From Zhongshania sp. (GTDB lineage: Bacteria > Pseudomonadota > Gammaproteobacteria > Pseudomonadales > Spongiibacteraceae): a stretch of 64,000 nt of DNA. Shown here piece after piece: positions 48,118 through 58,975 of this stretch. Below the pieces are notes generated by a model. It did not search any database. It saw only the letters and a program-made list of their open reading frames with translations, and was not told where the DNA came from. The position numbers and the translations under genes are program-made. Numbering within the stretch: the first letter of the stretch is position 1; every line of letters begins with the position of its first letter. The stretch covers positions 62,001 to 126,000 of the forward strand of contig NZ_JARGNU010000010.1 of NCBI RefSeq assembly GCF_029212375.1, written 5' to 3'.

Positions 48118-48600
48118 ATGGAAATCAGCAAGAATAAGGTAGTGTCTTTTCACTATGAGCTCAGCGATAGCCAGGGCGCGGTATTAGAAAATAATTTTAA
48201 CGATGCACCGTCGCTGTATATGCACGGCGCCGACAATATCATCAGCGGCTTAGAAGCAGCGATGGCTGGCCACAAAGTAGGTGATGAGTTTGACGTTACC
48301 CTCGCGCCAGAAGATGCTTACGGCCACGTTGAACCCAATAAGCAGGAGCGCATTCCTGCCAAATACCTTAAGCACGAGGGCAAGATGAAGCTCGGCCAAG
48401 CGATTAGTTTTAATACCGATAAAGGCATGCGCCAAGCTACTGTGGTGAAAGTAGGGAAATTCTCAGTGGACGTTGATCTTAATCACCCGCTGGCAGGCCA
48501 AACCCTGAGTTTTAAGGTGCTTATCAAGGATATTCGCGACGCCACCGACGAAGAGATTCGCCACCGCCACGCCCACGGCGAGGGCGGCCACCAGCATTAA
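48118..48600 (+). CDS. slyD: FKBP-type peptidyl-prolyl isomerase, SlyD-like
   Basis: A proline isomerase and chaperone of the SlyD type. The FKBP half is at residues 1-70 (VVSFHYELSDSQGAVLENN; LYMHGADNIISGLEAAMAG). The inserted-flap domain (about 72-130) follows in the usual place. The C-terminus ends in a His-rich stretch (RHRHAHGEGGHQH) that may bind Ni, as in E. coli SlyD. The 160 residues fit. GAGGAGA lies near the start. Confidence 0.93.
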   Translation: MEISKNKVVSFHYELSDSQGAVLENNFNDAPSLYMHGADNIISGLEAAMAGHKVGDEFDVTLAPEDAYGHVEPNKQERIPAKYLKHEGKMKLGQAISFNTDKGMRQATVVKVGKFSVDVDLNHPLAGQTLSFKVLIKDIRDATDEEIRHRHAHGEGGHQH

Positions 48601-48636
48601 GGCCTAGGCTCTAAGTTTAATCGGCTCGTGTTTTAA

Positions 48637-49551
48637 TCAGTGGCTTTGCCGCCACGCCTTGCCCGCCGCGCCAATAAAGTCCAAAAGCTGCTCACGGTTT
48701 TGAGCGGCGCTGCTGGTCTGATTAAAGGTTTCGATATGGCCGCCGTCGTAACTGAGTAAGCGACGCGGCGGCTGCGCAGCCTCATACAGGGCCACGGCGT
48801 GGGCGTACGGAACCACTGGGTCTTGGCGACCGTGAATTAATAGCAACGGCAGCGGCGCGATTGCGGCGACCTCATCAATCAAATCCTGGCCATCTGGCAT
48901 TCCCCAACGCGCAAGACACTGAAATGGCCATGTTAACCAATTGCCGGCGGCCACCTCTTGGGCGATGTCGCCGTAACGACTAAAACCTGCATCTAATATC
49001 ACCCCCGCCATATTGGGATATTTATTTGCGCTGCGGGCCACCGCAACTCCTGCCACACTCGCACCCAAACTTTGCCCTAATACAAACCACGGCGTATCGT
49101 GCGCGCTCGCCTGCGTTGCCAACCACGCCAGCCCCGCCGTAACGTCTGCTTGAGCACTTACTATACTAGGGCTACCGCTGGACTGGCCGTAGCCGCGGTA
49201 ATCGATTAGCAGCACATTCACGCCCTGTGCGGGCAGCCAGTAAACGCTGGCAAGATGGGTGCTAATATTTTCGGCATTACCGTGGGCAAAAAGCACGGTG
49301 GCTTGCACCCTGCCGGTCGCTGGGAGCCACCAGCCATGAATGGTGTTGCCATCATCGAGCGTAATTTTCACATCTTGATAGTTCAGACCAACATCGGCTG
49401 GATTACGCAGTAATTGCTGCTGAGGAAAAAACAATAAGCCCTCACAACCACACAGCAGTAGGCTCATCAACAGCAGCAAAGCAAGACCCCGCTGGCGCGA
49501 GAAGCAGGTCAGCCTCGCGATTTGACGCGACCTCAAAAGTAATGACGCCAC
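48637..49551 (-). CDS. Alpha/beta hydrolase lipoprotein-like (BEM46/YfhR type)
   Basis: A serine hydrolase anchored by an N-terminal hydrophobic segment that ends LLLCGC, a possible lipobox. The catalytic triad is visible: GQSLGAS (Ser nucleophile), HGRQDPVVPY (Asp) and GGHIETF (His). LFAHGNAENISTH forms the oxyanion region. The frame runs open to 49638. I take GTG at 49551, with AGAGGT three bases before it, giving 304 residues; a TTG at 49536 is possible. The start overlaps the DUF4105 gene by 19 bases. The substrate is unknown. Confidence 0.85.
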   Translation of the reverse strand: MASLLLRSRQIARLTCFSRQRGLALLLLMSLLLCGCEGLLFFPQQQLLRNPADVGLNYQDVKITLDDGNTIHGWWLPATGRVQATVLFAHGNAENISTHLASVYWLPAQGVNVLLIDYRGYGQSSGSPSIVSAQADVTAGLAWLATQASAHDTPWFVLGQSLGASVAGVAVARSANKYPNMAGVILDAGFSRYGDIAQEVAAGNWLTWPFQCLARWGMPDGQDLIDEVAAIAPLPLLLIHGRQDPVVPYAHAVALYEAAQPPRRLLSYDGGHIETFNQTSSAAQNREQLLDFIGAAGKAWRQSH

Positions 49552-51374
49552 GACACCTCTACCCCTGTAGATTCGCCCCAAGGCTGATTGCGGTAGTCCA
49601 CTGACGCGCGCAGCGCCTGGCTGGACGACATAGCCCAATTGCTACTAAGTGCTGCACTGCGGCGTTCGCCCTCCGCGCCAAAATCGCTATAGGTGAGTGC
49701 TAACTCCCACGCCATAACCTGACTCTGCCATAATTGGCCAAGCGCTATTTGGGGCGCCAAACGCAAATTACGCCGAGCATCGTCGTTGTATTCTAAGCGC
49801 AGGCCCGGCAGCGCGTACGCCAGCCCCCCTAATACCGCTACACTCACCCCCGCGCCGCCGCTAATCCGCGTAACCAAGCTCTGCTCGGGGCTGTATTCTA
49901 AACGCTCTACGCCGGCGTCGACCTGCCAACTCAGGGGCGAGAAAAATTCATTGCGGGGCGCCAAGGAGCGAATCGCGATGGGGTCAAAGCGCTGCAATTG
50001 CAGTTTGTCATCACCCCGCTGTTCACCTTCCTGCCAGCGCAACTGCAAGCGGCCCATACTGAGTGTTGCGCCCTCGGGATAACCGGCCACCGAATCTAGC
50101 GCGTCGTGATAACTAATTCGCCACTCAGCAATGCTGTATTGGCGGTCACCTCGGGAGCCGAGAGTCAGTGCAAACAGCGATGTTGGGTGGCCTTGATCTG
50201 GCTGCGCGGGCTGCGCTGAAAGCGGCCATTGGACAGCGCCGTGACGCTGCACCTCGCCAAGTAATCCAAGGCTGCGCGCCGCCACCGCCGCCCTGCGTTG
50301 CTCGCGATTGTCGGTATAACGCAGATAGCGGTAGGCCGCCATCGCCATGGTTTGGCGCTGCGCTTTGGGGTAGCGCTTAAATTCTGCAGTTTGCAGTACC
50401 TCCGAGCTCGCCGCCAAAGCCTTTACCAAGCCGCGCTGAGCACGATCAAACCCTTTTAGCAGCAACTCCAGTTCAATGCGCTTTGAGGGCCGATATTCTG
50501 GCTCCCCAGCCAAACCGGCATCGATCACTGCCCGCACGGTATCAACCGGCATCGCGGCGCGGGCAAAGGCAGAAGTTAAGTCTAGGTCGGGCAGTGCTAC
50601 CTCTAACAATTCGAGCAAGCGGAAAGAGCAATTTTCATCAAAATAGTAATAATCAAAATTAATTCCCCGCAGCTCCCAAGTGTGAGCTAGCAAGGTGTCG
50701 ATTTGCGCCGCACTTAAATCTAAGGGGTATTCCCACATATCGCGGTTTTCTAAGCGGCTGTATTCCTGAATTTTTTCGTAATAGGGCTGCATGCTAAACA
50801 AACCCGGGTAGCCGCCGAGAATTCCCCGATAAGCGTATAACATGCCATTTTCGCCAGCGGGAATACTTGCCGCAAAGTTTAAGGCATAAGATAAAAATGC
50901 ACTTTCGCTGCGCGCCCCAGCGGGGTCGAGCCGCAAAAAAGTATGACCATACATGGAGGACGGACTGTTTAAATAACTGGCGGCCAGCACCAAGACCACG
51001 CGCTGGATATCGGTTTGACTTCGCCACAGCAGATACTCCGAGCAGCCCACCAGAAGATTAGCAGGCAATATGCCCTGCTCGCGCAGCCACTTATAGCGCG
51101 CAGGAAAACGGCACGCAGTTACTTCTGGTGCCTGCGCAAAAGCCGCTAATGTTGCGCTTAATTCTGCCCCGCGATCTCGCGGGCCGTTTTCTGCCAAGAA
51201 AAACCGCGGGTCGTCGATATAACTATGCTCAGCGCCACCCCGAGGAATATGCAACAAGGCGCGCCAAGCATTGCTTTGCGCCAACACCATCAAATTTGAC
51301 GCCGGCTTAACTTCTGCGCCGATAACGCAGCTGCTAAAAAGCAGAGCCAATACCGCGGCTAGAGAACGCGCCAT
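49533..51374 (-). CDS. DUF4105 (Lnb-type) envelope protein
   Basis: A 613-residue protein with an N-terminal signal peptide (about 1-19). Residues 130-310 hold the DUF4105 core with NSPSSMYGHTFLRL, LSYALNFAAS and NFDYYYFDENCSFRLLELLE, the family's putative protease-like cysteine/histidine region. The C-terminal 250 residues alternate aromatic and charged residues and end WRHYF, so an outer-membrane beta-barrel is likely. It is probably an outer-membrane protein with a periplasmic enzymatic domain; the function is unknown. It is co-transcribed with the hydrolase downstream. Confidence 0.9.
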   Translation of the reverse strand: MARSLAAVLALLFSSCVIGAEVKPASNLMVLAQSNAWRALLHIPRGGAEHSYIDDPRFFLAENGPRDRGAELSATLAAFAQAPEVTACRFPARYKWLREQGILPANLLVGCSEYLLWRSQTDIQRVVLVLAASYLNSPSSMYGHTFLRLDPAGARSESAFLSYALNFAASIPAGENGMLYAYRGILGGYPGLFSMQPYYEKIQEYSRLENRDMWEYPLDLSAAQIDTLLAHTWELRGINFDYYYFDENCSFRLLELLEVALPDLDLTSAFARAAMPVDTVRAVIDAGLAGEPEYRPSKRIELELLLKGFDRAQRGLVKALAASSEVLQTAEFKRYPKAQRQTMAMAAYRYLRYTDNREQRRAAVAARSLGLLGEVQRHGAVQWPLSAQPAQPDQGHPTSLFALTLGSRGDRQYSIAEWRISYHDALDSVAGYPEGATLSMGRLQLRWQEGEQRGDDKLQLQRFDPIAIRSLAPRNEFFSPLSWQVDAGVERLEYSPEQSLVTRISGGAGVSVAVLGGLAYALPGLRLEYNDDARRNLRLAPQIALGQLWQSQVMAWELALTYSDFGAEGERRSAALSSNWAMSSSQALRASVDYRNQPWGESTGVEVSWRHYF

Positions 51375-51387
51375 GATTTTCCTTGTA

Positions 51388-51413
51388 TAAAAAAACGGCC
51401 CCGAAGGACCGTT
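51388..51413 (-). terminator. Intrinsic terminator after the DUF3015 gene
   Basis: On the minus strand AACGGTCC-TTCG-GGGCCGTT is followed by a run of T's (read from + positions 51388-51413). The tetraloop is TTCG. Confidence 0.85.
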
Positions 51414-51435
51414 ACAGTATTAATGAAAAAGTATT

Positions 51436-51918
51436 TTAAACGGCGTATTTCGCTAAACGCTGATCGTTTTTCATAATTTCAAACATCGATGCCACCACGG
51501 CGTCAGCGCTGACATCGCCCTGTGGAAACAGGCTGTCAAAGTGCTGATGCATTGCTGCCTTAAACACTGGGCGATCTTCTGCACTGATACCCAATGAAAC
51601 AGCAACCGCACTTAACGCCTCGCCATCGCCACGGGCAACGTCTTCAGAAAACTCATCCATGATGGCGCCGACATTAATCATTTTCTTGCCGCCGTAGGTC
51701 AAGGTGCCGTCTGCTGAGCAACCATTGGTGCCCAAGGTCATACCAAAGGTGTTATTACCTGATGTACCGTTAGTGCTAGAAGCAACCATGTGCGAAGGCA
51801 AGCCTGATTGACCGGCAAACAACATATTGCCCCAACCACAATTTGGGCCGCCAGGTGCAACCGCGAACGACGCACTAGAAAAAGCCATAACTGCAGAGGC
51901 CAGTAATAATTTTTTCAT
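51436..51918 (-). CDS. DUF3015 periplasmic protein
   Basis: A 160-residue secreted protein. The signal peptide MKKLLLASAVMAFSSASFA (1-19) is followed by the DUF3015 pattern APGGPNCGWGNMLFAGQSG and TFGMTLGTNGCSADGTL. Two cysteines could form a disulfide. No function is known for the family. It is a single-gene unit ended by the terminator at 51388-51413. Confidence 0.92.
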   Translation of the reverse strand: MKKLLLASAVMAFSSASFAVAPGGPNCGWGNMLFAGQSGLPSHMVASSTNGTSGNNTFGMTLGTNGCSADGTLTYGGKKMINVGAIMDEFSEDVARGDGEALSAVAVSLGISAEDRPVFKAAMHQHFDSLFPQGDVSADAVVASMFEIMKNDQRLAKYAV

Positions 51919-52039
51919 TCAAAATCCCCATTGTTGTTTTATACATTTTTATACCGCGACTGGAGATTAACACAGTCTGCGATGCTGTCTAGGCCAAATT
52001 CAGCCCACAAAATAAAACACCGACTAAAAAATCGAGACA

Positions 52040-52069
52040 AAAAAAACCCCGCAAACGCGGGGTTTTTTT
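52040..52069 (-). terminator. Intrinsic terminator after pnp
   Basis: A perfect stem ACCCCGC / GCGGGGT with loop AAAC, flanked by A's on the left and T's on the right, so it can stop transcription from both strands. It lies 18 bases after the pnp stop. Confidence 0.9.
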
Positions 52070-52087
52070 CAAACAAGTAAACTGAAC

Positions 52088-54214
52088 TTATTCAGCGGCA
52101 GTTTCGCCTGTTTGTTCCGCTGCAGCTTCCGCCGCAACTTCTTTGATCGACAGCTTAATACGCCCACGGGCGTCAACGTCTAGGACTTTAACCTGTACGT
52201 CTTGGCCTTCTGTTAGGTAGTCGCTAACATTCTCGACACGCTCGTCAGAAATCTGAGAGATATGCACAAGGCCGTCTTTACCTGGCAGAATAGTAACGAA
52301 GGCACCAAAGTCTACGATACGAGCAACTTTACCCGTGTAGATTGCACCAATTTCCGCTTCGGCAGTAATCGCCAGAATACGGTTAACTGCATCGTCGCGT
52401 GAAGCGGCGTCAGAGCCGTAAACGCGGACAGTGCCGTCATCTTCGATATCGATCTGCGCACCAGTCTCTTCGCACATTGCGCGAATAGTGGCGCCGCCTT
52501 TACCAATGATGTCACGGATCTTGTCAGAGTCGACTTTCATCACGTGCATGCTTGGCGCGTTGTCAGACACATCGCTGCGCGAGCTAGCCAAGATTTGGTT
52601 CATTTGACCAAGAATCAACAAGCGCGCTTGTTGAGCCTGCTCCAGAGCGACTTCCATGATCTTCTGGGTAATACCCTCGATCTTGATGTCCATCTGCAGT
52701 GCAGTTACGCCGTCGGCAGTACCCGCTACTTTAAAGTCCATATCGCCAAGGTGATCTTCGTCGCCGAGGATGTCGGTAAGAACAGCGAAACGCTCGCCTT
52801 CTTTAACCAGACCCATCGCGATACCAGCAACAGGTGCTTTTAACGGCACACCGGCATCCATCAAGGACAAGCTGCCAACACACACCGACGCCATTGAGCT
52901 TGAACCGTTAGATTCGGTGATTTCTGAAACCACACGAATGGTGTACGGGAAGTCTTCAACGCTTGGCAATACCGCTTCTAAGCTGCGACGCGCCAAACGG
53001 CCGTGACCGATTTCGCGACGACCAGTGCTGCCCATACGACCGCACTCGCCTACTGAGTAGGGAGGGAAGTTATAGTGCAACAGGAAGTGATCTTTAAACT
53101 CGCCTTGCAGCGCGTCAACAAACTGGCCGTCGCGAGACGTGCCCAGTGTTGCCACACCAATCGCCTGAGTTTCACCGCGTGTAAACAGCGCTGAACCGTG
53201 AGCTTTACCCAATACGCCAACTTCAACGTTAATTGGACGTACAGTGCGACCGTCACGGCCATCAATACGCGGCTCGCCGTTCAGAATACGCTGACGAACA
53301 ATTTGCTTTTCCAGCTTGGCAAAAACACCTTTCACATCGTCAGCATTGTACTGCGCATCGTCACCGCTCGCTAAGGCGGCAATCGCTTCGTTGCGCAGCT
53401 CGCCAACTTTAGCGTAGCGCAGCATTTTATCGGTAATGCGGTAAGCATCGCCCAAGCCAGCTTTAAAGCCTTCAGCAACAGCGCCCAATAAAGCAGTGTT
53501 TTCTGCTACTGGCTGCCAGTCCCAAGACGGCTTGGCTGCGTCTGCGGCAAGCTCTTTAATCGCTTGAATAACTGCCTGCATTTCTTGGTGAGCGTAAAGA
53601 ACGCCGCCCAACATTTGGTCTTCAGTCAGCTGCTTAGCTTCTGACTCAACCATTAGCACTGCGTCTTGAGTACCGGCAACAACCATGTCTAGCATGCTGG
53701 TTTTCAGCTGCTCGAAGGTTGGGTTGAGGATATAACCGTCTTCAGCAGTGAAGCCAACGCGGGCTGCGCCAACGGGGCCAGCAAACGGCACGCCAGAGAT
53801 AGCCAGTGCTGCAGAAGTACCGATCAGCGCTGCGATATCTGGATCGTTTACTTTGTCTGCAGACATCACCGTACAGATAACCTGAACTTCGTTCTGGAAA
53901 CCTTTAGGAAATAGTGGACGAATCGGACGGTCGATCAAACGTGAAGTCAGCGTCTCTTTTTCAGAGGGGCGCGCTTCGCGCTTGAAGAAACCACCGGGGA
54001 TTTTACCCACAGCGTAAGTGCGCTCTTGATAGTGCACAGACAGGGGGAAGAAGTCTTGACCCGGCTTAGCAGATTTAGCTGCAACCACAGTACACAAAAC
54101 TTGAGTTTGATCGATAGTAACCAATACCGCACCGCTAGCCTGTCTGGCTATACGACCGGTTTCCAAGGTGACAGTTTGGCTGCCCCACTGGAATGTTTTA
54201 GTAACGGGATTCAC
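52088..54214 (-). CDS. pnp: Polynucleotide phosphorylase
   Basis: A trimeric 3'-5' exoribonuclease of the degradosome. Two RNase PH-like domains (about 1-210 and 310-545) are joined by a helical linker. A KH domain has [10 protein letters not shown] near residue 570, and the C-terminal S1 domain (about 625-695) is followed by a short acidic tail. The 708 residues are normal. It lies downstream of rpsO as in all gammaproteobacteria. A hairpin in the gap may be its regulatory leader. Confidence 0.98.
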   Translation of the reverse strand: MNPVTKTFQWGSQTVTLETGRIARQASGAVLVTIDQTQVLCTVVAAKSAKPGQDFFPLSVHYQERTYAVGKIPGGFFKREARPSEKETLTSRLIDRPIRPLFPKGFQNEVQVICTVMSADKVNDPDIAALIGTSAALAISGVPFAGPVGAARVGFTAEDGYILNPTFEQLKTSMLDMVVAGTQDAVLMVESEAKQLTEDQMLGGVLYAHQEMQAVIQAIKELAADAAKPSWDWQPVAENTALLGAVAEGFKAGLGDAYRITDKMLRYAKVGELRNEAIAALASGDDAQYNADDVKGVFAKLEKQIVRQRILNGEPRIDGRDGRTVRPINVEVGVLGKAHGSALFTRGETQAIGVATLGTSRDGQFVDALQGEFKDHFLLHYNFPPYSVGECGRMGSTGRREIGHGRLARRSLEAVLPSVEDFPYTIRVVSEITESNGSSSMASVCVGSLSLMDAGVPLKAPVAGIAMGLVKEGERFAVLTDILGDEDHLGDMDFKVAGTADGVTALQMDIKIEGITQKIMEVALEQAQQARLLILGQMNQILASSRSDVSDNAPSMHVMKVDSDKIRDIIGKGGATIRAMCEETGAQIDIEDDGTVRVYGSDAASRDDAVNRILAITAEAEIGAIYTGKVARIVDFGAFVTILPGKDGLVHISQISDERVENVSDYLTEGQDVQVKVLDVDARGRIKLSIKEVAAEAAAEQTGETAAE

Positions 54215-54254
54215 GGAGTAATTCCTCCCAAAATAAGGATGATAAAAGTAATAA

Positions 54255-54273
54255 GGGGGCCTCTAAGGCCCCC
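54255..54273 (-). terminator. rpsO terminator / pnp leader hairpin
   Basis: GGGGGCC / GGCCCCC with a five-base loop, between rpsO and pnp. On the minus strand it is followed by TTATTACTTTTATC. In E. coli the same gap holds the rpsO terminator and the RNase III-cleaved pnp leader. Confidence 0.7.
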
Positions 54274-54287
54274 TCACTTATTCTTTT

Positions 54288-54557
54288 TTAGCGACGCAGA
54301 CCTAAACGTTTGATCAGTTTGCTGTAACGCTCTTGGTTTTTACGCTTGAGGTAATCCAGCAATTTACGACGCTGGTTAACCATACGGATCAAACCACGAC
54401 GTGAGTGGTGATCTTTTTTGTGGCCTTCGAAGTGACCTTGTAGCTTGTTAATATTGACGGTCAGCAGTGCAACTTGCACTTCTGGTGAACCAGTGTCGCC
54501 TTCGGCGGTTTGGTAGTCTTTAACAACTTCAGCTTTCTCTACAGCAGATAATGCCAT
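54288..54557 (-). CDS. rpsO: 30S ribosomal protein S15
   Basis: A primary 16S rRNA-binding protein. The start is the ATG at 54557 with AAGGA eight bases upstream, giving the standard 89 residues ([20 protein letters not shown], then [20 protein letters not shown]). The longer open frame to 54611 lies upstream of this ribosome site and is rejected. Confidence 0.98.
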   Translation of the reverse strand: MALSAVEKAEVVKDYQTAEGDTGSPEVQVALLTVNINKLQGHFEGHKKDHHSRRGLIRMVNQRRKLLDYLKRKNQERYSKLIKRLGLRR

Positions 54558-54709
54558 TTTTACATTCCTTAAGTACGAATATGCGTTTATCAATCGAGCC
54601 TGACCGCGCATATTTACAGTCAGGTTCGGAAGCCCAGAATCAATTCAAAGCTTCATTTTTCCTATTGCGCGCGCTATTTTTGTGCCAGCTTCGCAAAATC
54701 AGCCGCGCA

Positions 54710-55639
54710 TTATCCCATAGTTGAAAGCAAACGACGAGGCGTAACTCGCCCATCGTCTAAAATTTCACCAATTCCCATGAATTCGCCGTCATTGTCGCTA
54801 AGCACCACCAACCCTTCGGTAGGCGCGCCAGACACCTGCACCGCCTGACCTTGGCGCAAATAATAAGCCGCAGTATCGCCAAGGCTGAGCGTATTCATAT
54901 GCCCCAGCGCATCACTAATGGGCAGCAGCAAGGCGTCTAATCCGGCAAAATCACCCGCATCGCGCAGAGCTTGAATAGTTTCGGTAGCAACCGCCTGTGC
55001 CTCGCAAAACGGCCCCGCCTGCAAACGCCGCAGGGTCGCAACATGGCCGCCGACGCCCAGCGCCTCGCCCAAGTCTTCGGCGAGGGAGCGAATATAGGTA
55101 CCCTTAGTGCAAACCACCCGCACCACCGCCTGCGCCAATGGCCCAGCAGTAAATAACTCTAATTCAAATTCGCGAATTGTCACAGGCCGCGCCTCACGCT
55201 CAACGGTTATACCTTTACGCGCCAGCTCATACAAAGGCTTGCCGTCGCGCTTAAGCGCCGAATACATCGGTGGCACTTGTAAGATATCGCCGCGCAAGGT
55301 GTCGATATGGGCTTCGAGTTGCTCGGCGGTTAAGCTTGAGGCGTCTTTCTCGGCCAGCACTTCGCCTTCGGAATCGCCGGTATCGGTCTGCTGACCGAAC
55401 ACAAAGGTGCTGCGATATTCTTTATCCGCTTCAAGTAAGTACTGAGAAAATTTGGTGGCCTCGCCAAAGCACACCGGCAAAACGCCAGTGGCCAAAGGAT
55501 CGAGAGCGCCGGTGTGACCGGCTTTAGTAGCGTGGTAGATGGCGCGGGCGACAACCATCGCACCATTTGAAGAACGACCAGGGGGTTTATCCAGCACTAA
55601 AATGCCGTTAATCGGTCGCCCTTTACGAGCTTTTGCCAA
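54710..55639 (-). CDS. truB: tRNA pseudouridine-55 synthase TruB
   Basis: Makes pseudouridine 55 in the T-loop of most tRNAs. The catalytic Asp lies in GALDPLATGVLPV (about D48), and the start GILVLDKPPGRSSN is typical. A C-terminal PUA-like domain (TAAYYLRQGQAV onward) ends the 309 residues. It starts two bases after the rbfA stop. Confidence 0.97.
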   Translation of the reverse strand: MAKARKGRPINGILVLDKPPGRSSNGAMVVARAIYHATKAGHTGALDPLATGVLPVCFGEATKFSQYLLEADKEYRSTFVFGQQTDTGDSEGEVLAEKDASSLTAEQLEAHIDTLRGDILQVPPMYSALKRDGKPLYELARKGITVEREARPVTIREFELELFTAGPLAQAVVRVVCTKGTYIRSLAEDLGEALGVGGHVATLRRLQAGPFCEAQAVATETIQALRDAGDFAGLDALLLPISDALGHMNTLSLGDTAAYYLRQGQAVQVSGAPTEGLVVLSDNDGEFMGIGEILDDGRVTPRRLLSTMG

Positions 55640-55641
55640 AA

Positions 55642-56028
55642 CTATTCCCCGTCATCTTCCGGGTAACGGCTGCGGTCAGACGCGACCGCATCCTGAATCA
55701 ATTTACTGATGTGTTGACCACGATTAATACTGCTGTCGTAGTAAAAACGCAGCTGCGGGGTAGTTCGCGCATTATTGATTTTAGCCACTTGGCTGCGTAA
55801 AAATCCCGCAGCCTTGTTTAGCACGTCCAAAGACTCTTTGGCCTCTTCGGCCGAGTCTTTACCCATTACTGTGACGTATATTTTGGCGTGACTCATGTCG
55901 CGACTGACTTCTGCATCAATCACGCTCACCATACCAAGACGCGGATCCCGCAGCTCTTTCTGAATAAAACTACCCAGTTCGCGCTTTAGGAAATCCGCTA
56001 TACGTGCCGTGCGACTAAATTCTTTCAA
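55642..56028 (-). CDS. rbfA: Ribosome-binding factor A
   Basis: A KH-like protein needed for 16S rRNA 5' end maturation and cold growth. The family pattern RTARIADFLKRELGSFIQKE and DPRLGMVSVIDAEVSRDMSH is present, followed by AKIYVTVMG and a basic-to-acidic end. The 128 residues are normal. It lies 28 bases after infB. Confidence 0.97.
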   Translation of the reverse strand: MKEFSRTARIADFLKRELGSFIQKELRDPRLGMVSVIDAEVSRDMSHAKIYVTVMGKDSAEEAKESLDVLNKAAGFLRSQVAKINNARTTPQLRFYYDSSINRGQHISKLIQDAVASDRSRYPEDDGE

Positions 56029-56056
56029 TTGAGCTTATACCCCATTGCGCGGCCCA

Positions 56057-58945
56057 TTACAGGCTACGCGCGATTTCCTTCACTTCATAAACCTCGATCT
56101 TGTCACCGGGGCGTACGTCTTTGTAGTTCTTCACACCGATACCGCATTCCATACCATTCTTAACTTCGGCGGCATCATCTTTAAACCGGCGCAATGACTC
56201 GAGCTCGCCCTCGTAAATTACTACGTCGGCGCGCAGAACACGGATGCGCTTGCTACGGTAAACCGTACCCTCAACCACCATACAGCCAGCGATATCGCCG
56301 AACTTAGGTGAGCGGAATACGTCGCGCACTTCGGCAACACCAACGATTTCTTCGCGCATTTCTGGGCTAAGCATACCGGTCAGAGCAGCGGTTACGTCGT
56401 CGATAACATCGTAGATTACGCTGTAGTAGCGCAGATCAACGCCTTCGTTCTCGGCCAATTTACGAGCGCTAGAATCGGCGCGCACGTTAAAGCCGAACAT
56501 TACCGCACCAGAGGTCAGCGCCAAGTTTACGTCGGTCTCGGTTATACCACCAACACCAGCAGAAACGATATTAACGTTAACTTCTTCGTTACCAATATCG
56601 AGCAACGAGGCCTGTAGCGCTTCTAGCGAGCCGCGAACATCGGTTTTTAAGACGATATTCAAAATACGGCGCTCGGCAGATTCCATGCTTTCAAACATAC
56701 GATCTAGCTTGGCCGCTTGCTGGCGCTTAATACGTTGTTCGCGTTCACGAACCTGACGGAAGTCGGCAACTTCGCGGGCACGCTTATCGTTTTCTACCAC
56801 CACAAAGCTATCGCCAGCATCTGGCGTGCCATCAAGGCCGAGAATCTCTACCGGAATTGACGGACCAGCTTCTTTTACTGGCTTACCGTTTTCGTCGGTC
56901 ATGGCGCGAACGCGGCCGCTGCATTGGCCAGCCAAGACGATATCGCCCTGCTTCAAGGTACCGCTTTGGATCAGCAAGGATGCAACCGCACCGCGGCCTT
57001 TATCCAAGCGCGATTCGATAACCAAGCCCTGTGCTGGTAAATCTGGCGCCGCTTTTAATTCTAATAACTCAGCTTGCAGCAGCACTGCGTCGAGCAGCTT
57101 ATCAATGCCTTCGCCGGTGTGAGCAGAAACATAAACAAACTGAGTGTCGCCGCCCCACTCTTCAGAAATAACATTGCGCTGAGAGAGCTCGTTTTTAACC
57201 CGCTCAGGATCTGCACCTTCTTTATCCATTTTATTCACTGCAACAACCAGCGGAACACCGGCAGCTCGTGCATGGGTAATAGCTTCTTCGGTTTGCGGCA
57301 TAACGCCATCGTCCGCCGCTACTACCAGAATAACAATATCTGTACTCTTAGCACCGCGAGCACGCATTTGCGTAAACGCCGCGTGACCAGGGGTATCTAA
57401 GAAGGTGATCATGCCGTGACCGGTTTCTACATGGTAAGCACCGATGTGCTGGGTAATACCACCTGCTTCACCGCTGGCCACTTTGGCTTCGCGAATATAA
57501 TCGAGCAGCGAGGTTTTACCGTGGTCTACGTGACCCATAACGGTAACCACTGGCGCACGCGCGACCATGGTGCCAGCACCGCGAGCACCGAGTGTCTCTT
57601 CCAACGCTTCTTCTACCGCGTCTTCAGAAACCAACTTAACGGTATGCCCCATTTCCTCAACAATCAGCTGCGCGGTGTCCTGATCAATAGGCTGGTTGAT
57701 GGTAACCATCATGCCCATTTTGATCATTTCTTTAATTACCTCAGCGGCCTTCACTTTCATTTGCTGAGCGAGTTCCGCGGCAGTAGTGGTTTCACCCACA
57801 TTTACGGCGTAAACAATTTTATCAGTCGGCGCGTTAAAGGCGTGACGCTGTGCGTCGTCAGGCAATTTCAAGGTCTTTTTCTTGCGGCGACCACCACCGG
57901 CAAAACCTTCAAACTCATCGCGCTTATTGCCGCGAGCTTTACCGCCTTTACGGCGCGGACGATCATCATCACCAGCAGCAGCGGGAGCTGCGGCAGCACG
58001 ACGGTGATGGCGCGGCGCGGGCTTGTCATCAGTTTTTTCAGCGGCAGCTGGCGCAGATGCCGGCGCGGCGTCTTGGGATTGCGGCGCAGCTTTACTTGGC
58101 GCAGCGGCGGCTTTAACACGGGCTGCCTTGCGCTGTTCTTCTTCGCGTTTCTTCTCGGCAACAACGGCGGCGCGGCGCTCTTTAACTCGCTCCTCTTCCG
58201 CCTTACGGCGCAAGATAGCACGCTGACGAAGTACTTCTGGGTCAACGTCTAATACGTTTTCAACCACTTCACGGTATTCATCTGTTTTGTTAGCAGGGGC
58301 AGCAGCGGGCTTTGCCACTTCCGCAACCGGCTCGGCAGGTACAGGCGTCTCTACCACAGGCTTTTCAACCGGCGCAGGCTCCTTAGCCTTAACTGGCTCT
58401 GCTTCTTTTTTCTCAGGTGCTGGCTCTGGCGCTTTCGCCACTTCGACAACAGCTTCTTCAACCTTCGGCTCAACAGGCGCCGGCGTAACTGGCTCTTCAG
58501 CAACAACAGGTGCAGCGACCACTGGCTCGGCAACTTCAGGCTCTACCGGCTCAACGTTAACCGGTGGAGCTGTTTCTTCAGCCGCAGCTGGCTCGGCATC
58601 GCCGCGCAAGCGCGCTTCTTCAGCAGCTTCCGCCGCCATTTCAGCTGGATCACGCTTAACGTAAGTGCGCTTTTTGCGCACTTCAATGTTAACCGTTTTC
58701 TTACCTGCGCCAGACCCTGTCTTAAGGGTGCTCAGGGTTTTACGCTTTAACGTAATTTGCTGCGGAGCCTCGGCTGATTCTCCGTGACTCCGCTTTAAGA
58801 AAGTCAGCAGGGTTTGCTTGTCTTCATCGGACACAGCTTGTTGAGCAGCGCTGTGTGACAGGCCCGCTTCTTTCATTTGTCGCAGCAGACGCTCGACAGG
58901 TGCGCCAACGACTTCTGCTAGCTGGCTCACGGTAACTTCAGCCAT
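56057..58945 (-). CDS. infB: Translation initiation factor IF-2
   Basis: A GTPase that brings fMet-tRNA to the 30S subunit. It has the N-terminal IF2_N fold (residues 1-50, [20 protein letters not shown]) and a long Ala/Glu/Pro/Val-rich linker (about 115-360). The G domain has GHVDHGKT near residue 468, DTPGH and NKMD motifs, and domains II to IV end the protein. The 962 residues are slightly longer than in E. coli because of the linker. The repetitive linker gives long antisense frames that are not genes. Confidence 0.98.
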   Translation of the reverse strand: MAEVTVSQLAEVVGAPVERLLRQMKEAGLSHSAAQQAVSDEDKQTLLTFLKRSHGESAEAPQQITLKRKTLSTLKTGSGAGKKTVNIEVRKKRTYVKRDPAEMAAEAAEEARLRGDAEPAAAEETAPPVNVEPVEPEVAEPVVAAPVVAEEPVTPAPVEPKVEEAVVEVAKAPEPAPEKKEAEPVKAKEPAPVEKPVVETPVPAEPVAEVAKPAAAPANKTDEYREVVENVLDVDPEVLRQRAILRRKAEEERVKERRAAVVAEKKREEEQRKAARVKAAAAPSKAAPQSQDAAPASAPAAAEKTDDKPAPRHHRRAAAAPAAAGDDDRPRRKGGKARGNKRDEFEGFAGGGRRKKKTLKLPDDAQRHAFNAPTDKIVYAVNVGETTTAAELAQQMKVKAAEVIKEMIKMGMMVTINQPIDQDTAQLIVEEMGHTVKLVSEDAVEEALEETLGARGAGTMVARAPVVTVMGHVDHGKTSLLDYIREAKVASGEAGGITQHIGAYHVETGHGMITFLDTPGHAAFTQMRARGAKSTDIVILVVAADDGVMPQTEEAITHARAAGVPLVVAVNKMDKEGADPERVKNELSQRNVISEEWGGDTQFVYVSAHTGEGIDKLLDAVLLQAELLELKAAPDLPAQGLVIESRLDKGRGAVASLLIQSGTLKQGDIVLAGQCSGRVRAMTDENGKPVKEAGPSIPVEILGLDGTPDAGDSFVVVENDKRAREVADFRQVREREQRIKRQQAAKLDRMFESMESAERRILNIVLKTDVRGSLEALQASLLDIGNEEVNVNIVSAGVGGITETDVNLALTSGAVMFGFNVRADSSARKLAENEGVDLRYYSVIYDVIDDVTAALTGMLSPEMREEIVGVAEVRDVFRSPKFGDIAGCMVVEGTVYRSKRIRVLRADVVIYEGELESLRRFKDDAAEVKNGMECGIGVKNYKDVRPGDKIEVYEVKEIARSL

Positions 58946-58975
58946 TCATCATTCTCCCAAAACGGTACGACTCGC

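Noticed and set aside
57416-58252. 278-codon plus-strand ORF opposite infB
   Set aside because: Antisense to the repetitive IF-2 linker and G domain; composition is a by-product of the Ala/Glu/Pro codons.
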